Origin: Acetobacteraceae bacterium
GTDB lineage: Bacteria; Pseudomonadota; Alphaproteobacteria; Acetobacterales; Acetobacteraceae
Length of the DNA stretch: 12,962 nt
Reading direction: 5' to 3'
Assembly: GCA_003164305.1 (NCBI GenBank)
Contig: PLSZ01000228.1
Coordinates: forward strand, 4,958-17,919
Notes under the pieces: model-generated
The model's input: only the letters and a program-made list of their open reading frames with translations
Databases searched by the model: none
Told to the model about the DNA's origin: nothing
In this document: positions 6,081-12,962 of the stretch, one piece after another
How positions within the stretch are numbered: the first letter of the stretch is position 1
Layout: the number at the start of each line of letters is the position of its first letter
Made by a program: the position numbers and the translations under genes

Positions 6081-7295
6081 ATGAATCTCGCGATCGCCAG
6101 CCTGGGCATTCCCGACGGCATCGCGGGCTGGAAGATTCTGCAGTCGAAGCCACCCTCGACTTTCAATCAATTCATCAACGACCCGGTCCTGAAACAGCAG
6201 ATCGCCTATTTCGAACAGAACGCGCCGAAGGCCACGACGGCCAAGGCGCTTCTGAGCAACTACCAGCTCCAGAGCTTCGTACTGACCGCGTTCGGCCTCT
6301 CGTCCGAGCAGAACATGAACGGGTTCATGCAAAAGGTGCTGAACTCGGCGCCCAATAGTACGACGTCCTTCGCCGCCAGCCTGACCGATCCTCGCTTCAC
6401 GTCGATCGCGAACGCGTTTAATTATGGCGGCCCGTCCACTCCGGCGGTACCCGCGACCGCGTCCTCGGCGCAAGTGCCGGTCGGCGGATTGGGGCAGGGC
6501 AGCGGATTCTCGCAGTTTTCCGGCACCTTCGCGGGCATCACACTCAGTAATGTCGATCTGACCGGCGCCACCACGTGGCAGGGGCTGGCCGACACGCTGC
6601 AGGCCGCGTTCCGACAGGCGGACGGTGGCTCCAGCGACATCTCGGTCACGCTCAACGGGCTATATTTGAAATTCAGTGACACCTCGGGCCGCGGTTCGGC
6701 CTCCAACATGACGTTCACGCCCGATCCGACCAACACCGGCACGGCGCCAACCGCGAGCGCGCCGCTGGACGTGGTGGCCGGCGTGCCGGCCCAGGCGGCG
6801 ACGGGCGGTCCCGCGGTAAGCAGTCCGACCTTCGTCAAGCAAGTCGTGCAACAGTATATCGAGTCACAGTTCCAACAGGTTGTCGGCAATACTTCAAATT
6901 CATTGCGTGAGGCGCTCTACGCCCAGCAGGAGCTGCCTTCGATCACGAACTGGTACTCGGTGATCGCCAATCGCCCGCTGGCCGACGTGATCCAGACCGT
7001 GCTGGGGCTGCCGCAGAGTTTCGCGATGATCAACGTGGACCAGCAGGCAAAGGTTCTGGCGTCGCGGATGAATATCGCCAATTTCCAGAATCCGACCAAG
7101 TTGAACGCGATGCTCAACCAGTTCGTCGCCGTGAGCCAGCTTCAGGCGCAATCCGCCTCACAATCCCCGGCCGTGCAATTGTTGAGCGGGATCGGTTCGA
7201 CACAAATCGTCAACACGCTTCCCACGATGTCATCGCCCGACAGCCTTGCCAGCAACTCGGCGAGCGCGTTGTTGCAAGCCACGGCGTACGGCTGA
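6081..7295 (+). CDS. DUF1217 flagellar-locus protein with insert
   Basis: A 404-residue protein in two DUF1217-like halves. The first (about 17-116) has FNQFINDPVLKQQIAYFEQN, the LSNYQLQSFVLTAFGL motif and FAASLTDPRF followed by NAFNYG. The second (about 248-355) has the NSLREALYAQQELPSITNWY segment, then LADVIQTVLGLPQS and DQQAKVLASRM. DUF1217 genes are recurrent in alphaproteobacterial flagellar clusters, but the function is not established; a secreted or axial flagellar component is plausible, given the Ala/Ser/Gln-rich composition, lack of signal peptide and lack of Cys. Between the halves is an insert (about 135-240) with strand-rich sequence (TWQGLADTLQAAFRQA, SVTLNGLYLKFSDTSG). The ATG at 6081 has GGGAG eight bases upstream; the frame is open from 5877 only because it overlaps flbT. 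It is the last gene of the flagellin-flaF-flbT run and converges on fliI. Confidence 0.8.
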   Translation: MNLAIASLGIPDGIAGWKILQSKPPSTFNQFINDPVLKQQIAYFEQNAPKATTAKALLSNYQLQSFVLTAFGLSSEQNMNGFMQKVLNSAPNSTTSFAASLTDPRFTSIANAFNYGGPSTPAVPATASSAQVPVGGLGQGSGFSQFSGTFAGITLSNVDLTGATTWQGLADTLQAAFRQADGGSSDISVTLNGLYLKFSDTSGRGSASNMTFTPDPTNTGTAPTASAPLDVVAGVPAQAATGGPAVSSPTFVKQVVQQYIESQFQQVVGNTSNSLREALYAQQELPSITNWYSVIANRPLADVIQTVLGLPQSFAMINVDQQAKVLASRMNIANFQNPTKLNAMLNQFVAVSQLQAQSASQSPAVQLLSGIGSTQIVNTLPTMSSPDSLASNSASALLQATAYG

Positions 7296-7354
7296 GACCG
7301 GCTGGCGCCAGGATTGCCTCTCCGGCGGGGATGCGCGGGCGGCCCCCCGGCCCA

Positions 7355-8701
7355 TCATCCGTCACCGAGGATATCAGCCAGAAATCCGAATGCCTCGGCG
7401 GACCCGGCGCGTTCGTCTACGCCCTGACGGAGAAAATCTTCGAACACCTCGTGCTTGAGGATCGCCTCATCCACCAATGGATCCGAACCGGCCCGATAGG
7501 CGCCGAGCCGGATCATATCGGCCATGCCCTCATAGGCTGACATGAGGCGCCGCGACCGGGTCAGCATGTGGTTTTCCGCCTCGGTGTGACAGCGCGGCAA
7601 CGCGCGGCTGACCGATCGCAGCACATCGACCGCCGGCCAGCGTCCGCGCTCGCCGATCCTCCGGTCCAACACGAGGTGACCATCCAAAATTCCTCGAACG
7701 GCGTCGGACACCGGCTCATCATGGTCGTCGCCATCCACCAGCACGGTGAATATTCCGGTGATGTCTCCCTCGCCTCCGGCTCCCGGACCCGCTCTTTCGA
7801 GGAGGGCTGGAAGTTCTGCGAAAACTGATGGTGTAAAGGACCGAGCCGTCGCTGGTTCGCCCGCCGCGAGGCCAATCTCCCGCTGCGCCTGGGCCAGCCG
7901 GGTGACGCTGTCCAGCAGGCAAAGCACCTGTTTGCCTTCGGCCCGGAACCACTCGGCGATCGATAATGTCGCGAGCGCCGCCCGCCGCCGCGCGAGGGCA
8001 GGTTGATCGGAGGTCGCGACGACGACCACGGACCGGCTCAGCCCGGCCTCACCCAATATCCGGTCGAGGAATTCCCTGACCTCCCGGCCTCGCTCGCCGA
8101 TCAGGCCGACCACGATGACATCGGCCTCGACGAATCGGGCCAGCATTCCCATCAAGGTCGATTTGCCGACGCCTGAGGCCGCGAAAACCCCGAGTCGCTG
8201 GCCTCGGCAAACCGGCACGAAAACGTCCAGCAACCGGATGCCGGTCTCCAGGCGGTCACCGATCAACCGGCGGGCGAACGCCTCTGGGGCGGCGCCGCGC
8301 AGTTTCATCGCCCGCTTGCCTTGCGGGAGTGGTCCTTTGAAGTCGAGTGGGCGGCCAGAGCCGTCCACCACGCGGCCCAGCCAGCCGGCGGATGGATAAA
8401 GGTCCGACGACTCGGTCAGCGCCACTCTCGCTCCGGATGTCAGCCCTTCGGCCCGTCCTTCGACCATGACCGTCACGGAATCTCCGCTGAACGCCACGAT
8501 TTCACCGGGTACCGATCCATTGGGAGCTTCGACCTTCACGCGGTCGCCGATCGCGGCGGCCTGTCCGAAACCATTCACCATCAACGCCGCTCCGCGGACC
8601 GAATCCAGCCGTCCCCAGCGGGTAATTCTCGGCAGGCGCTCGATTTGGGCGGTCGCCCCGGCCAGGGAGCCGGACGGGGGCGCGAGGTCGGTTTCCGGCA
8701 T
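7355..8701 (-). CDS. fliI: FliI, flagellar export ATPase
   Basis: A RecA-fold ATPase related to F1 beta. Numbered from the upstream ATG ending at 8731 (458 residues), it has Walker A AASGVGKST at about 184-192, the GERGREV segment with catalytic Glu at about 212-218, Walker B VLCLLDS at about 269-275, and the family motif SVFAELPALLERAG near 303. Hydrolysis at the membrane base helps unfold and feed export substrates, with FliJ as the central stalk. I prefer the ATG ending at 8701 (MPETDLAPP, 448 residues), because the ten extra residues (MVTKFRKDNQ) are encoded by an AT-rich copy of the motif repeated in the spacer; neither start has a clear ribosome-binding site. It is transcribed away from flgB and converges on the DUF1217 gene with 59 bases between stops. 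No FliH is encoded in the window. Confidence 0.95.
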   Translation of the reverse strand: MPETDLAPPSGSLAGATAQIERLPRITRWGRLDSVRGAALMVNGFGQAAAIGDRVKVEAPNGSVPGEIVAFSGDSVTVMVEGRAEGLTSGARVALTESSDLYPSAGWLGRVVDGSGRPLDFKGPLPQGKRAMKLRGAAPEAFARRLIGDRLETGIRLLDVFVPVCRGQRLGVFAASGVGKSTLMGMLARFVEADVIVVGLIGERGREVREFLDRILGEAGLSRSVVVVATSDQPALARRRAALATLSIAEWFRAEGKQVLCLLDSVTRLAQAQREIGLAAGEPATARSFTPSVFAELPALLERAGPGAGGEGDITGIFTVLVDGDDHDEPVSDAVRGILDGHLVLDRRIGERGRWPAVDVLRSVSRALPRCHTEAENHMLTRSRRLMSAYEGMADMIRLGAYRAGSDPLVDEAILKHEVFEDFLRQGVDERAGSAEAFGFLADILGDG

Positions 8702-8750
8702 CTGATTGTCTTTGCGAAATTTCGTCACCATAACTCAGTTCGCACCCGTC

Positions 8751-8792
8751 TGGCAAGCTTTGCGAAAATATTGGCTTACTGTGCGAAAATGT
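8751..8792. repeat. Two abutting 21-bp direct repeats, fliI/flgB spacer
   Basis: Units 8751-8771 and 8772-8792 both begin TGGC and share TGCGAAAAT; 16 of 21 bases are identical. A third partial copy of the core (CTTTGCGAAA) lies at 8710-8719. A 21-bp period is two helical turns, so a protein could bind both on one DNA face. The site sits between divergent fliI and flgB and could control either. The TGGC...TGC spacing inside each unit is two bases too short for a sigma54 promoter. Confidence 0.5.
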
Positions 8793-8862
8793 ATGAATCC
8801 GGAAACATATCGGAGGCTACCACTGCCCTCACGAGAAACCTTCGCAAGAACTGCGAGCCGGA

Positions 8863-9282
8863 ATGCTTTCTGGAATCGACCTGTTTCAAGTTGCCGGCGA
8901 CCGTATGCGCTACCTGACGGAGCGGCAGACGTTGATTGCCCGCAACGTCGCCAACGCTGATACGCCGGGCTACAAAGCCCAGGATCTGGCGCCGTTCACA
9001 CCGGCGGTCGTGGCCGGCGGGGCAGGGCAGGCGGGAAATCCGGCGCTGGTCCTCGCTCAGACAAACCCGGCGCACCTGCAATTGCGGCCGGATGCGTCCA
9101 CCGATCCCACACCCGTGGTCGCGACAGCCGATTATGGCGGCGAAAAGCCGAACGGCAACACCGTCTCGGTCGAAGAGCAGATGGTGAAGTCGGCCGATGT
9201 GTCGAACGCGTTCGCCATGGCCAGCGCCATTTACGCGAAAAGCATCAGCCTCATGAAAATCGCAACGGACGCGGGCCGATGA
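8863..9282 (+). CDS. flgB: FlgB, proximal rod protein
   Basis: A 139-residue rod protein that polymerises near the MS ring in the periplasm. Diagnostic is the N-terminal segment LTERQTLIARNVANADTPGY followed by KAQDLAPF (about residues 18-46), and a C-terminal helix (EEQMVKSADVSNAFAMASAI, then SISLMKIATDAGR) that packs against it in the assembled rod. The central region is Ala/Gly/Pro-rich and variable. It is exported by the type III apparatus, so no signal peptide is expected or seen. The ribosome-binding site before the ATG is weak. The ATGA overlap with flgC indicates translational coupling, and the spacer upstream carries the 21-bp repeats that may control this operon. Confidence 0.95.
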   Translation: MLSGIDLFQVAGDRMRYLTERQTLIARNVANADTPGYKAQDLAPFTPAVVAGGAGQAGNPALVLAQTNPAHLQLRPDASTDPTPVVATADYGGEKPNGNTVSVEEQMVKSADVSNAFAMASAIYAKSISLMKIATDAGR

Positions 9283-9719
9283 ATGTTATTTCCCCGATCA
9301 CGGGCGCCGGGCCGCTGTCTCGCGCCATGGCCAGCGCCGCCTCCGGAATGCGCGCGGAGGCGCTGCGGGCACGGGTGGTGGCGGAGAACCTCGCCAACGC
9401 GAATTCCACCGCGACCGGCCCCAACGGCCAACCGTATCAACGCAAGGTGATAACGTTCGCGCAGGCGGTCGATCAGGCCACCGGAGCGGTCGTCGTGCGG
9501 CCCGGCCCGACGACCGCTGATAACGCGCCGTTTCGCACGGTCTACGATCCGTCGCATCCGGCCGCCGACTCAACCGGTTATGTCAAACTGCCGAACGTGA
9601 CCGAAATGGTCGAAGAGGCCGACGGGCGAGAGGCGGAGCGATCGTACGAGGCGAACCTCGCGACCATGAGCCAGGCGCGTAGCATGTTTTCAAAAACGCT
9701 CGACATTCTGAAGGCCTGA
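9279..9719 (+). CDS. flgC: FlgC, proximal rod protein
   Basis: A 146-residue rod protein. The N-terminal helix and loop (LSRAMASAASGMRAEALRAR, then VVAENLANANST) and the sequence GPNGQPYQRKVITF are typical of FlgC, as are TGYVKLPNVTEMVEE and the C-terminal helix SYEANLATMSQARSMFSKTL ending in DILKA. FlgC adds to the proximal rod together with FlgB, FlgF and FliE. Length is close to the usual 135-150 residues. It starts inside the flgB stop codon, and fliE follows five bases after its stop, so flgB-flgC-fliE form one operon. Confidence 0.96.
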   Translation: MNVISPITGAGPLSRAMASAASGMRAEALRARVVAENLANANSTATGPNGQPYQRKVITFAQAVDQATGAVVVRPGPTTADNAPFRTVYDPSHPAADSTGYVKLPNVTEMVEEADGREAERSYEANLATMSQARSMFSKTLDILKA

Positions 9720-9724
9720 CGCCC

Positions 9725-10021
9725 ATGCTCCCGATCGCTCCACTTTCATCCGCCTCGCAGATCGCTTCGGCGTATACCAACACGGCCACGCGGCAAACCG
9801 CTTCGAGCGACTTTGGCAAGATGGTCGGCGACGCGGCCGAAAACGCGTTGCAGACGGTACGAAACTCCGAACAGGTCGCCACCTCCGGCGTCAGTGGAAA
9901 CGCCGACGTCCAACAGGTGGTGCAGGCGCTCAGCGACGCCGAGCTCACCATGCAGAGCGTGGTCGCCGTTCGCGACAAGGTACTGGGCGCTTACAACGAC
10001 ATCATGAAGATGACGATCTGA
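9725..10021 (+). CDS. fliE: FliE, MS-ring/rod junction protein
   Basis: A 98-residue basal-body protein that connects the MS ring to the proximal rod and is the first substrate of the export gate. The conserved C-terminal half is clear: FGKMVGDAAENALQTVRNSE, then DVQQVVQALSDAELTMQSVV and VRDKVLGAYNDIMKM. The N-terminal 30 residues are Ala/Ser/Thr-rich and variable, as usual. It follows flgC by five bases. After it the operon is interrupted by 334 non-coding bases with a large inverted repeat before fliQ. Confidence 0.95.
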   Translation: MLPIAPLSSASQIASAYTNTATRQTASSDFGKMVGDAAENALQTVRNSEQVATSGVSGNADVQQVVQALSDAELTMQSVVAVRDKVLGAYNDIMKMTI

Positions 10022-10153
10022 TGCGACGTCAGGCACCGAACGATCCGTCCCGGGTGGCGCGATCGCGATCTGGCCGCCGGCGGTCACGGGCCGGTGCGGC
10101 GCCGCGACCGTACCGTCCCGATGGAGCAACGATTCTGTTTCGCGGCCTGGTTG

Positions 10154-10243
10154 TCGGGCTCGACCCGAGGATCTCTCGACACGCCAAGGAAGTCGGAAGT
10201 CGAACAACGTGTCTGGGCCGGTCGATCCTCGGGTCGAGCCCGA
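10154..10243. repeat. REP-like inverted repeat between fliE and fliQ
   Basis: Arms 10154-10173 and 10224-10243 are perfect 20-bp reverse complements with a 50-base spacer; an inner pair (gacacg 10178-10183, cgtgtc 10208-10213) could extend the fold. The right arm is itself palindromic (9-bp stem 10225-10233/10239-10247 around TCGAG) and is followed by GATGAC. The same core recurs after flhA. The surrounding gap 10022-10355 has no supported gene: the open frame crossing it on the plus strand is just the repeat translated. Confidence 0.8.
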
Positions 10244-10355
10244 GGATGACGTTAAAGCGGGCGGCGCTTCGCGCGGCGCCCGCCCGAGACTCATCGCGCC
10301 CATACTTTGGCGAATTCCATGATTTGCACGCCGACCTCGCCGGAGCATCGGTACG

Positions 10356-10619
10356 ATGAACGAGGGTGACGTGCTCGAGATCGTCCGGTCCGGGTTGTAC
10401 ACCGCGCTCGTCGTGGCGGGGCCGGCGCTCGCCGGGGCGCTCATCACGGGCGTCGGCATCAGCATCTTGCAGGCGTTGACTCAGGTGCAGGAAATGACGC
10501 TGGCGAACATCCCGAAGATCTTCGTGACGCTGCTGCTCGTCATGCTTTTCCTGCCGCTCTCGTTCGCGGCGCTGCGGGCCTACATGGACCAGATCATGCA
10601 GATGGTGGTCGGCATATGA
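10356..10619 (+). CDS. fliQ: FliQ, export gate membrane protein
   Basis: An 87-residue inner-membrane protein with two transmembrane helices (about 12-36 and 50-74). Family landmarks are ALVVAGPALAGALITGVGIS, then ILQALTQVQEMTLANIPKI and the terminal AYMDQIMQMV. FliQ subunits form part of the FliP-FliQ-FliR core through which axial proteins pass. The stop overlaps the flhA start (ATGA), so the two are coupled. FliR and FliP are not in the window. The gene is separated from fliE by the REP-like element, and no obvious promoter was picked out in that gap. Confidence 0.95.
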   Translation: MNEGDVLEIVRSGLYTALVVAGPALAGALITGVGISILQALTQVQEMTLANIPKIFVTLLLVMLFLPLSFAALRAYMDQIMQMVVGI

Positions 10620-12763
10620 GCGGTGCCCGGAGCATTGTCCCGGCCCGCCGCGATGTGGCCATCACGCCGCTGATCCCGTCGTTCACCCTGTCGGCGCGCT
10701 GGCTTGCCAGGTTGCGTCAGGCCCTGGGCCATCAGGATCTTCTGTTCGCGGTGGGCATCGTCGCACTGGTCGCGGTGCTGGTGTTGCCGATGCCGACATG
10801 GCTTGTCGATATCGGCCTCGCCACGTCGATCACCCTTTCGGTGCTGATCCTGATGGTGGCGATCTGGATCGAAAAGCCGCTGGATTTCTCGGCCTTTCCG
10901 ACTGTGCTGCTGGTCGCGACACTGTTGCGGCTGGCGCTGAACCTCGCGACCGTCCGGCTGATCCTGGCTGGCGGGCACAAAGGTCTGGGCGCCGCCGGCG
11001 CGGTCATTCACGGCTTCGCTTCGTTCGTGGTCGGCGGTGATTTCGTCATCGGCGTGGTGGTCTTCGCGATCCTGGTCATCATCAACTTCATGGTCGTCAC
11101 CAAGGGCGCCGGACGCATCGCCGAAGTGGCCGCCCGCTTCTCGCTCGACGCCATGCCCGGAAAACAAATGGCGATCGACGCCGATTTGTCCGCCGGCATG
11201 ATTACCGACGAGCAGGCCCGCGGCCGCCGGAAGGAACTGGAAGAAGAGAGTTCCTTTTTTGGCGCCATGGACGGCGCGTCGAAATTCGTGCGTGGCGACG
11301 CGATCGCGGCGATCATCGTGACGCTGGTCAACGCGATCGGCGGCATTGTCATAGGCACGCTACGGCACGGGCTGGACATCAGCCACGCCGCGACGCTTTA
11401 CACGACTCTCACGGTAGGCGACGGCATCGTCAGCCAGATTCCGGCACTGATCGTCAGTCTCGGCGCGGGCATGCTCGTCTCTAAAGGATCGGTGCGTGGG
11501 TCGACCCACCGCACCTTCGTCGCCCAGCTCGGCGGTCATTCGAAACCGCTGTTCTTGGCATCGGGGCTCGCGGCGTTATTCGCCGTGCTCCCCGGTCTCC
11601 CACTTGTCCCATTTGCGATTCTGTCCCTCGCGGGCGGCGGCGGCGCGATATTTGTTCGTCGCGCGGAACAGCGGCTTGCCCAGGCCGCTGCCGTCGCCGC
11701 CCGGTCGGAAGAAAATGTCGGTGGGCCAAAGGATGAACCACTGCCCGATTTGATGAAAGTCGATGAGATCCGCATTGAACTCGGCTTGGGACTGGTTTCC
11801 CTGACGACCGCCTCCGATGGCGGTCTGACCGAAAAGATCCGCAAATTACGGCGCGCGATCGCGCTGGATTACGGCTTCGTGTTGCCGTCGGTTCGCATCA
11901 GGGACAACGTGGACCTCGGTGCCGGCGAATACGCGTTGCAGGTTCTCGGTGTAGAGATCGCGCGCGAGACCATGATGATTGGCCGCCTGTTGGCTTTCTC
12001 CCCTGGCGGACACGCGATTCGTATCGACGGCGTCGAGGCGATCGAGCCATCGTTCCGGATCCCGGCCCGCTGGATTGAGCCCAGGCAACGCGTGGACGCG
12101 GGGCGTGAGGGCCTGACGGTCGTGGATATCGAGACCGTGCTGACCACGCATCTGTCCGAAACCGCGAAGGCCCATATGAGCCAATTGATGTCGTATGGCG
12201 CGACGCAGAAATTGCTGGATGGTCTGGGGTCCGAAAATCAGAAACTGGTGCAGGACCTGGTGCCGACGGTGGTGCCACTGACCACGGTGCAAAAGGTTCT
12301 CGCCAACCTGCTGGCGGAGCGCGTCTCCATCCGTCATCTGACGCTGATTCTGGAGTCGATCCACGAAGCGGCGGGCTTTACCCGCAATGTGCGGTTGATC
12401 AGCGAGCATGTTCGCGGCCGGCTGGCTTTGCAAATCTGCCGTTCGCTGCAGGGCGCCGACGGAATGGTCGCGGTGGTTCCGCTGTCGCCCGATTGGGATC
12501 GGGAGATCAGTCAGGCGATCGTTTCGGATGGCGACCAGAGAAGTTTCGCGCTCGCCCCGTCGCGCACTCAGGATTTCGTGCAGGCGGTGCGCACGCGGCT
12601 GGCGGCGGCGTCGGCTCAGGGCGCGTGGCCCGCGATCCTCACCAGCGCCGAGGCACGCCCGTTCGTGCGTGGTCTGGTCGAGCGGATCAACGGGACTGTC
12701 GCGGTGATTTCGCACACCGAAGTGCATCCGCGCTGCAAGCTGCGCATGCTCGAGCCGATCTGA
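10616..12763 (+). CDS. flhA: FlhA, export gate protein
   Basis: A 715-residue member of the FHIPEP family. About eight transmembrane helices occupy residues 40-345, followed by a cytoplasmic domain (about 350-715) that forms the nonameric ring docking chaperone-substrate complexes. Landmarks are the family signature around 101-118 (LLRLALNLATVRLIL), the cytoplasmic loop FSLDAMPGKQMAIDADLSAG (176-195) with the conserved Asp implicated in proton coupling, EEESSFFGAMDGASKFVRGD (209-228) and the VGDGIVSQIPALIVSLGAGM segment (267-286). The N-terminus has about 35 extra residues before the first helix. Length is close to the usual 690-710. It is coupled to fliQ by an ATGA overlap. FlhA and FliJ interact in known systems, linking this gene to the one at 851-1273. 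A REP-like element lies 57 bases after the stop. Confidence 0.97.
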   Translation: MSGARSIVPARRDVAITPLIPSFTLSARWLARLRQALGHQDLLFAVGIVALVAVLVLPMPTWLVDIGLATSITLSVLILMVAIWIEKPLDFSAFPTVLLVATLLRLALNLATVRLILAGGHKGLGAAGAVIHGFASFVVGGDFVIGVVVFAILVIINFMVVTKGAGRIAEVAARFSLDAMPGKQMAIDADLSAGMITDEQARGRRKELEEESSFFGAMDGASKFVRGDAIAAIIVTLVNAIGGIVIGTLRHGLDISHAATLYTTLTVGDGIVSQIPALIVSLGAGMLVSKGSVRGSTHRTFVAQLGGHSKPLFLASGLAALFAVLPGLPLVPFAILSLAGGGGAIFVRRAEQRLAQAAAVAARSEENVGGPKDEPLPDLMKVDEIRIELGLGLVSLTTASDGGLTEKIRKLRRAIALDYGFVLPSVRIRDNVDLGAGEYALQVLGVEIARETMMIGRLLAFSPGGHAIRIDGVEAIEPSFRIPARWIEPRQRVDAGREGLTVVDIETVLTTHLSETAKAHMSQLMSYGATQKLLDGLGSENQKLVQDLVPTVVPLTTVQKVLANLLAERVSIRHLTLILESIHEAAGFTRNVRLISEHVRGRLALQICRSLQGADGMVAVVPLSPDWDREISQAIVSDGDQRSFALAPSRTQDFVQAVRTRLAAASAQGAWPAILTSAEARPFVRGLVERINGTVAVISHTEVHPRCKLRMLEPI

Positions 12764-12819
12764 ATGCGCGGCAGGGAGTTCTTGCCGCCTTGTTCGCAAC
12801 GATACGCGCCGGCCTTTCT

Positions 12820-12919
12820 CGTCATCCCCGGGCTCGATCCGGGGATCCATCCAGGCACGGTGCGGCGATTGGTCCCCGGGTCGAGCCCGGGGATGACGGG
12901 GTCGAGCCCGGGGATGACG
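12820..12919. repeat. REP-like element after flhA with tandem arm
   Basis: Arms 12820-12845 and 12873-12898 are 26-bp inverted repeats with a single mismatch (12838/12880, a G-U pair in RNA) around a 27-base loop. The last 21 bases of the right arm (12878-12898) are duplicated exactly and directly at 12899-12919. Each arm is internally palindromic around TCGA. It shares the ggtcgagcccgrggatgacg core with the element at 10154-10243. It could act as a terminator or mRNA-stabilising end for fliQ-flhA. The rest of 12764-12962 shows no gene. Confidence 0.8.
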
Positions 12920-12962
12920 AGAGTGGAACGACGATCTGACGCGATAATTGTTGGGCGTCGCC

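Noticed and set aside
8751..8790. Possible sigma54 (-24/-12) promoters for flgB: TGGC...TGC appears twice.
   Set aside because: Spacing from GG to GC is 8 bases rather than the required 10 in both copies.
8751..8792. CRISPR-like array suggested by regular repeats.
   Set aside because: Only two abutting imperfect units with no spacers, so this is a regulatory-type direct repeat.
10021..10359. A 112-codon plus-strand frame filling the gap between fliE and fliQ.
   Set aside because: It starts on the fliE stop and most of it translates the inverted repeat; no domain or ribosome-binding site supports it.
11846..12850. A 334-codon minus-strand frame under the 3' half of flhA.
   Set aside because: Antisense shadow with His/Arg/Gln-rich low-complexity composition; flhA on the plus strand accounts for the sequence.

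Overview
This window is a flagellar biosynthesis locus from a GC-rich alphaproteobacterium. The group assignment rests on three things: an adjacent flagellin-flaF-flbT trio, a DUF1217 protein directly behind it, and the flgB-flgC-fliE...fliQ-flhA order. A member of the Rhodospirillales/Acetobacteraceae is my best guess, but the sequence does not settle the family. No tRNA, rRNA, CRISPR array, transposase or integrase is visible.

Layout. 1-197: no gene, only a possible remnant of a repeat found elsewhere in the window. 198-572 (-): small RcsF-like protein, possibly a lipoprotein. 851-1273 (+): FliJ-like coiled-coil protein. 1284-2999 (-): a 571-residue protein made of two tandem ParB-like modules, convergent with fliJ; it has no obvious flagellar role. 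3000-3205: divergent AT-rich spacer with a nested dyad. 3206-3966 (+): FlgJ-type rod-binding protein overlapping a FlgN-like chaperone. 4114-5010: flagellin, with a structured leader whose stem covers the ribosome-binding site and a strong 3' hairpin. 5108-7295: flaF, flbT and a two-part DUF1217 protein. 7355-8701 (-): fliI, the export ATPase. 8702-8862: divergent fliI/flgB spacer with adjacent 21-bp direct repeats. 8863-10021 (+): flgB-flgC-fliE rod/basal-body operon. 10022-10355: non-coding gap with a REP-like inverted repeat. 10356-12763: fliQ-flhA export-gate genes with overlapping ends. 12764-12962: a second, larger REP-like element, then the window ends.

How it works together. FliQ and FlhA belong to the inner-membrane export gate. 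FliI and FliJ energise and feed it. A FlgN-like chaperone probably escorts late substrates. FlgB, FlgC, FliE and the rod-binding FlgJ build the MS-ring/rod junction and the proximal rod. Flagellin makes the filament, and FlaF and FlbT are the alphaproteobacterial post-transcriptional regulators of flagellin. The flagellin leader here has the kind of SD-masking fold such a regulator could act on.

The points most worth a second look are the duplicated ParB-like protein embedded in the locus, the SD-masking flagellin leader, a recurring TTTCGCA-type motif near the starts of flgJ, flagellin and fliI/flgB, and the REP-like elements inside and after the fliE-fliQ-flhA region. I saw no sign of a defence system or wholly new system; the ParB-like tandem protein is the closest to unexplained biology.
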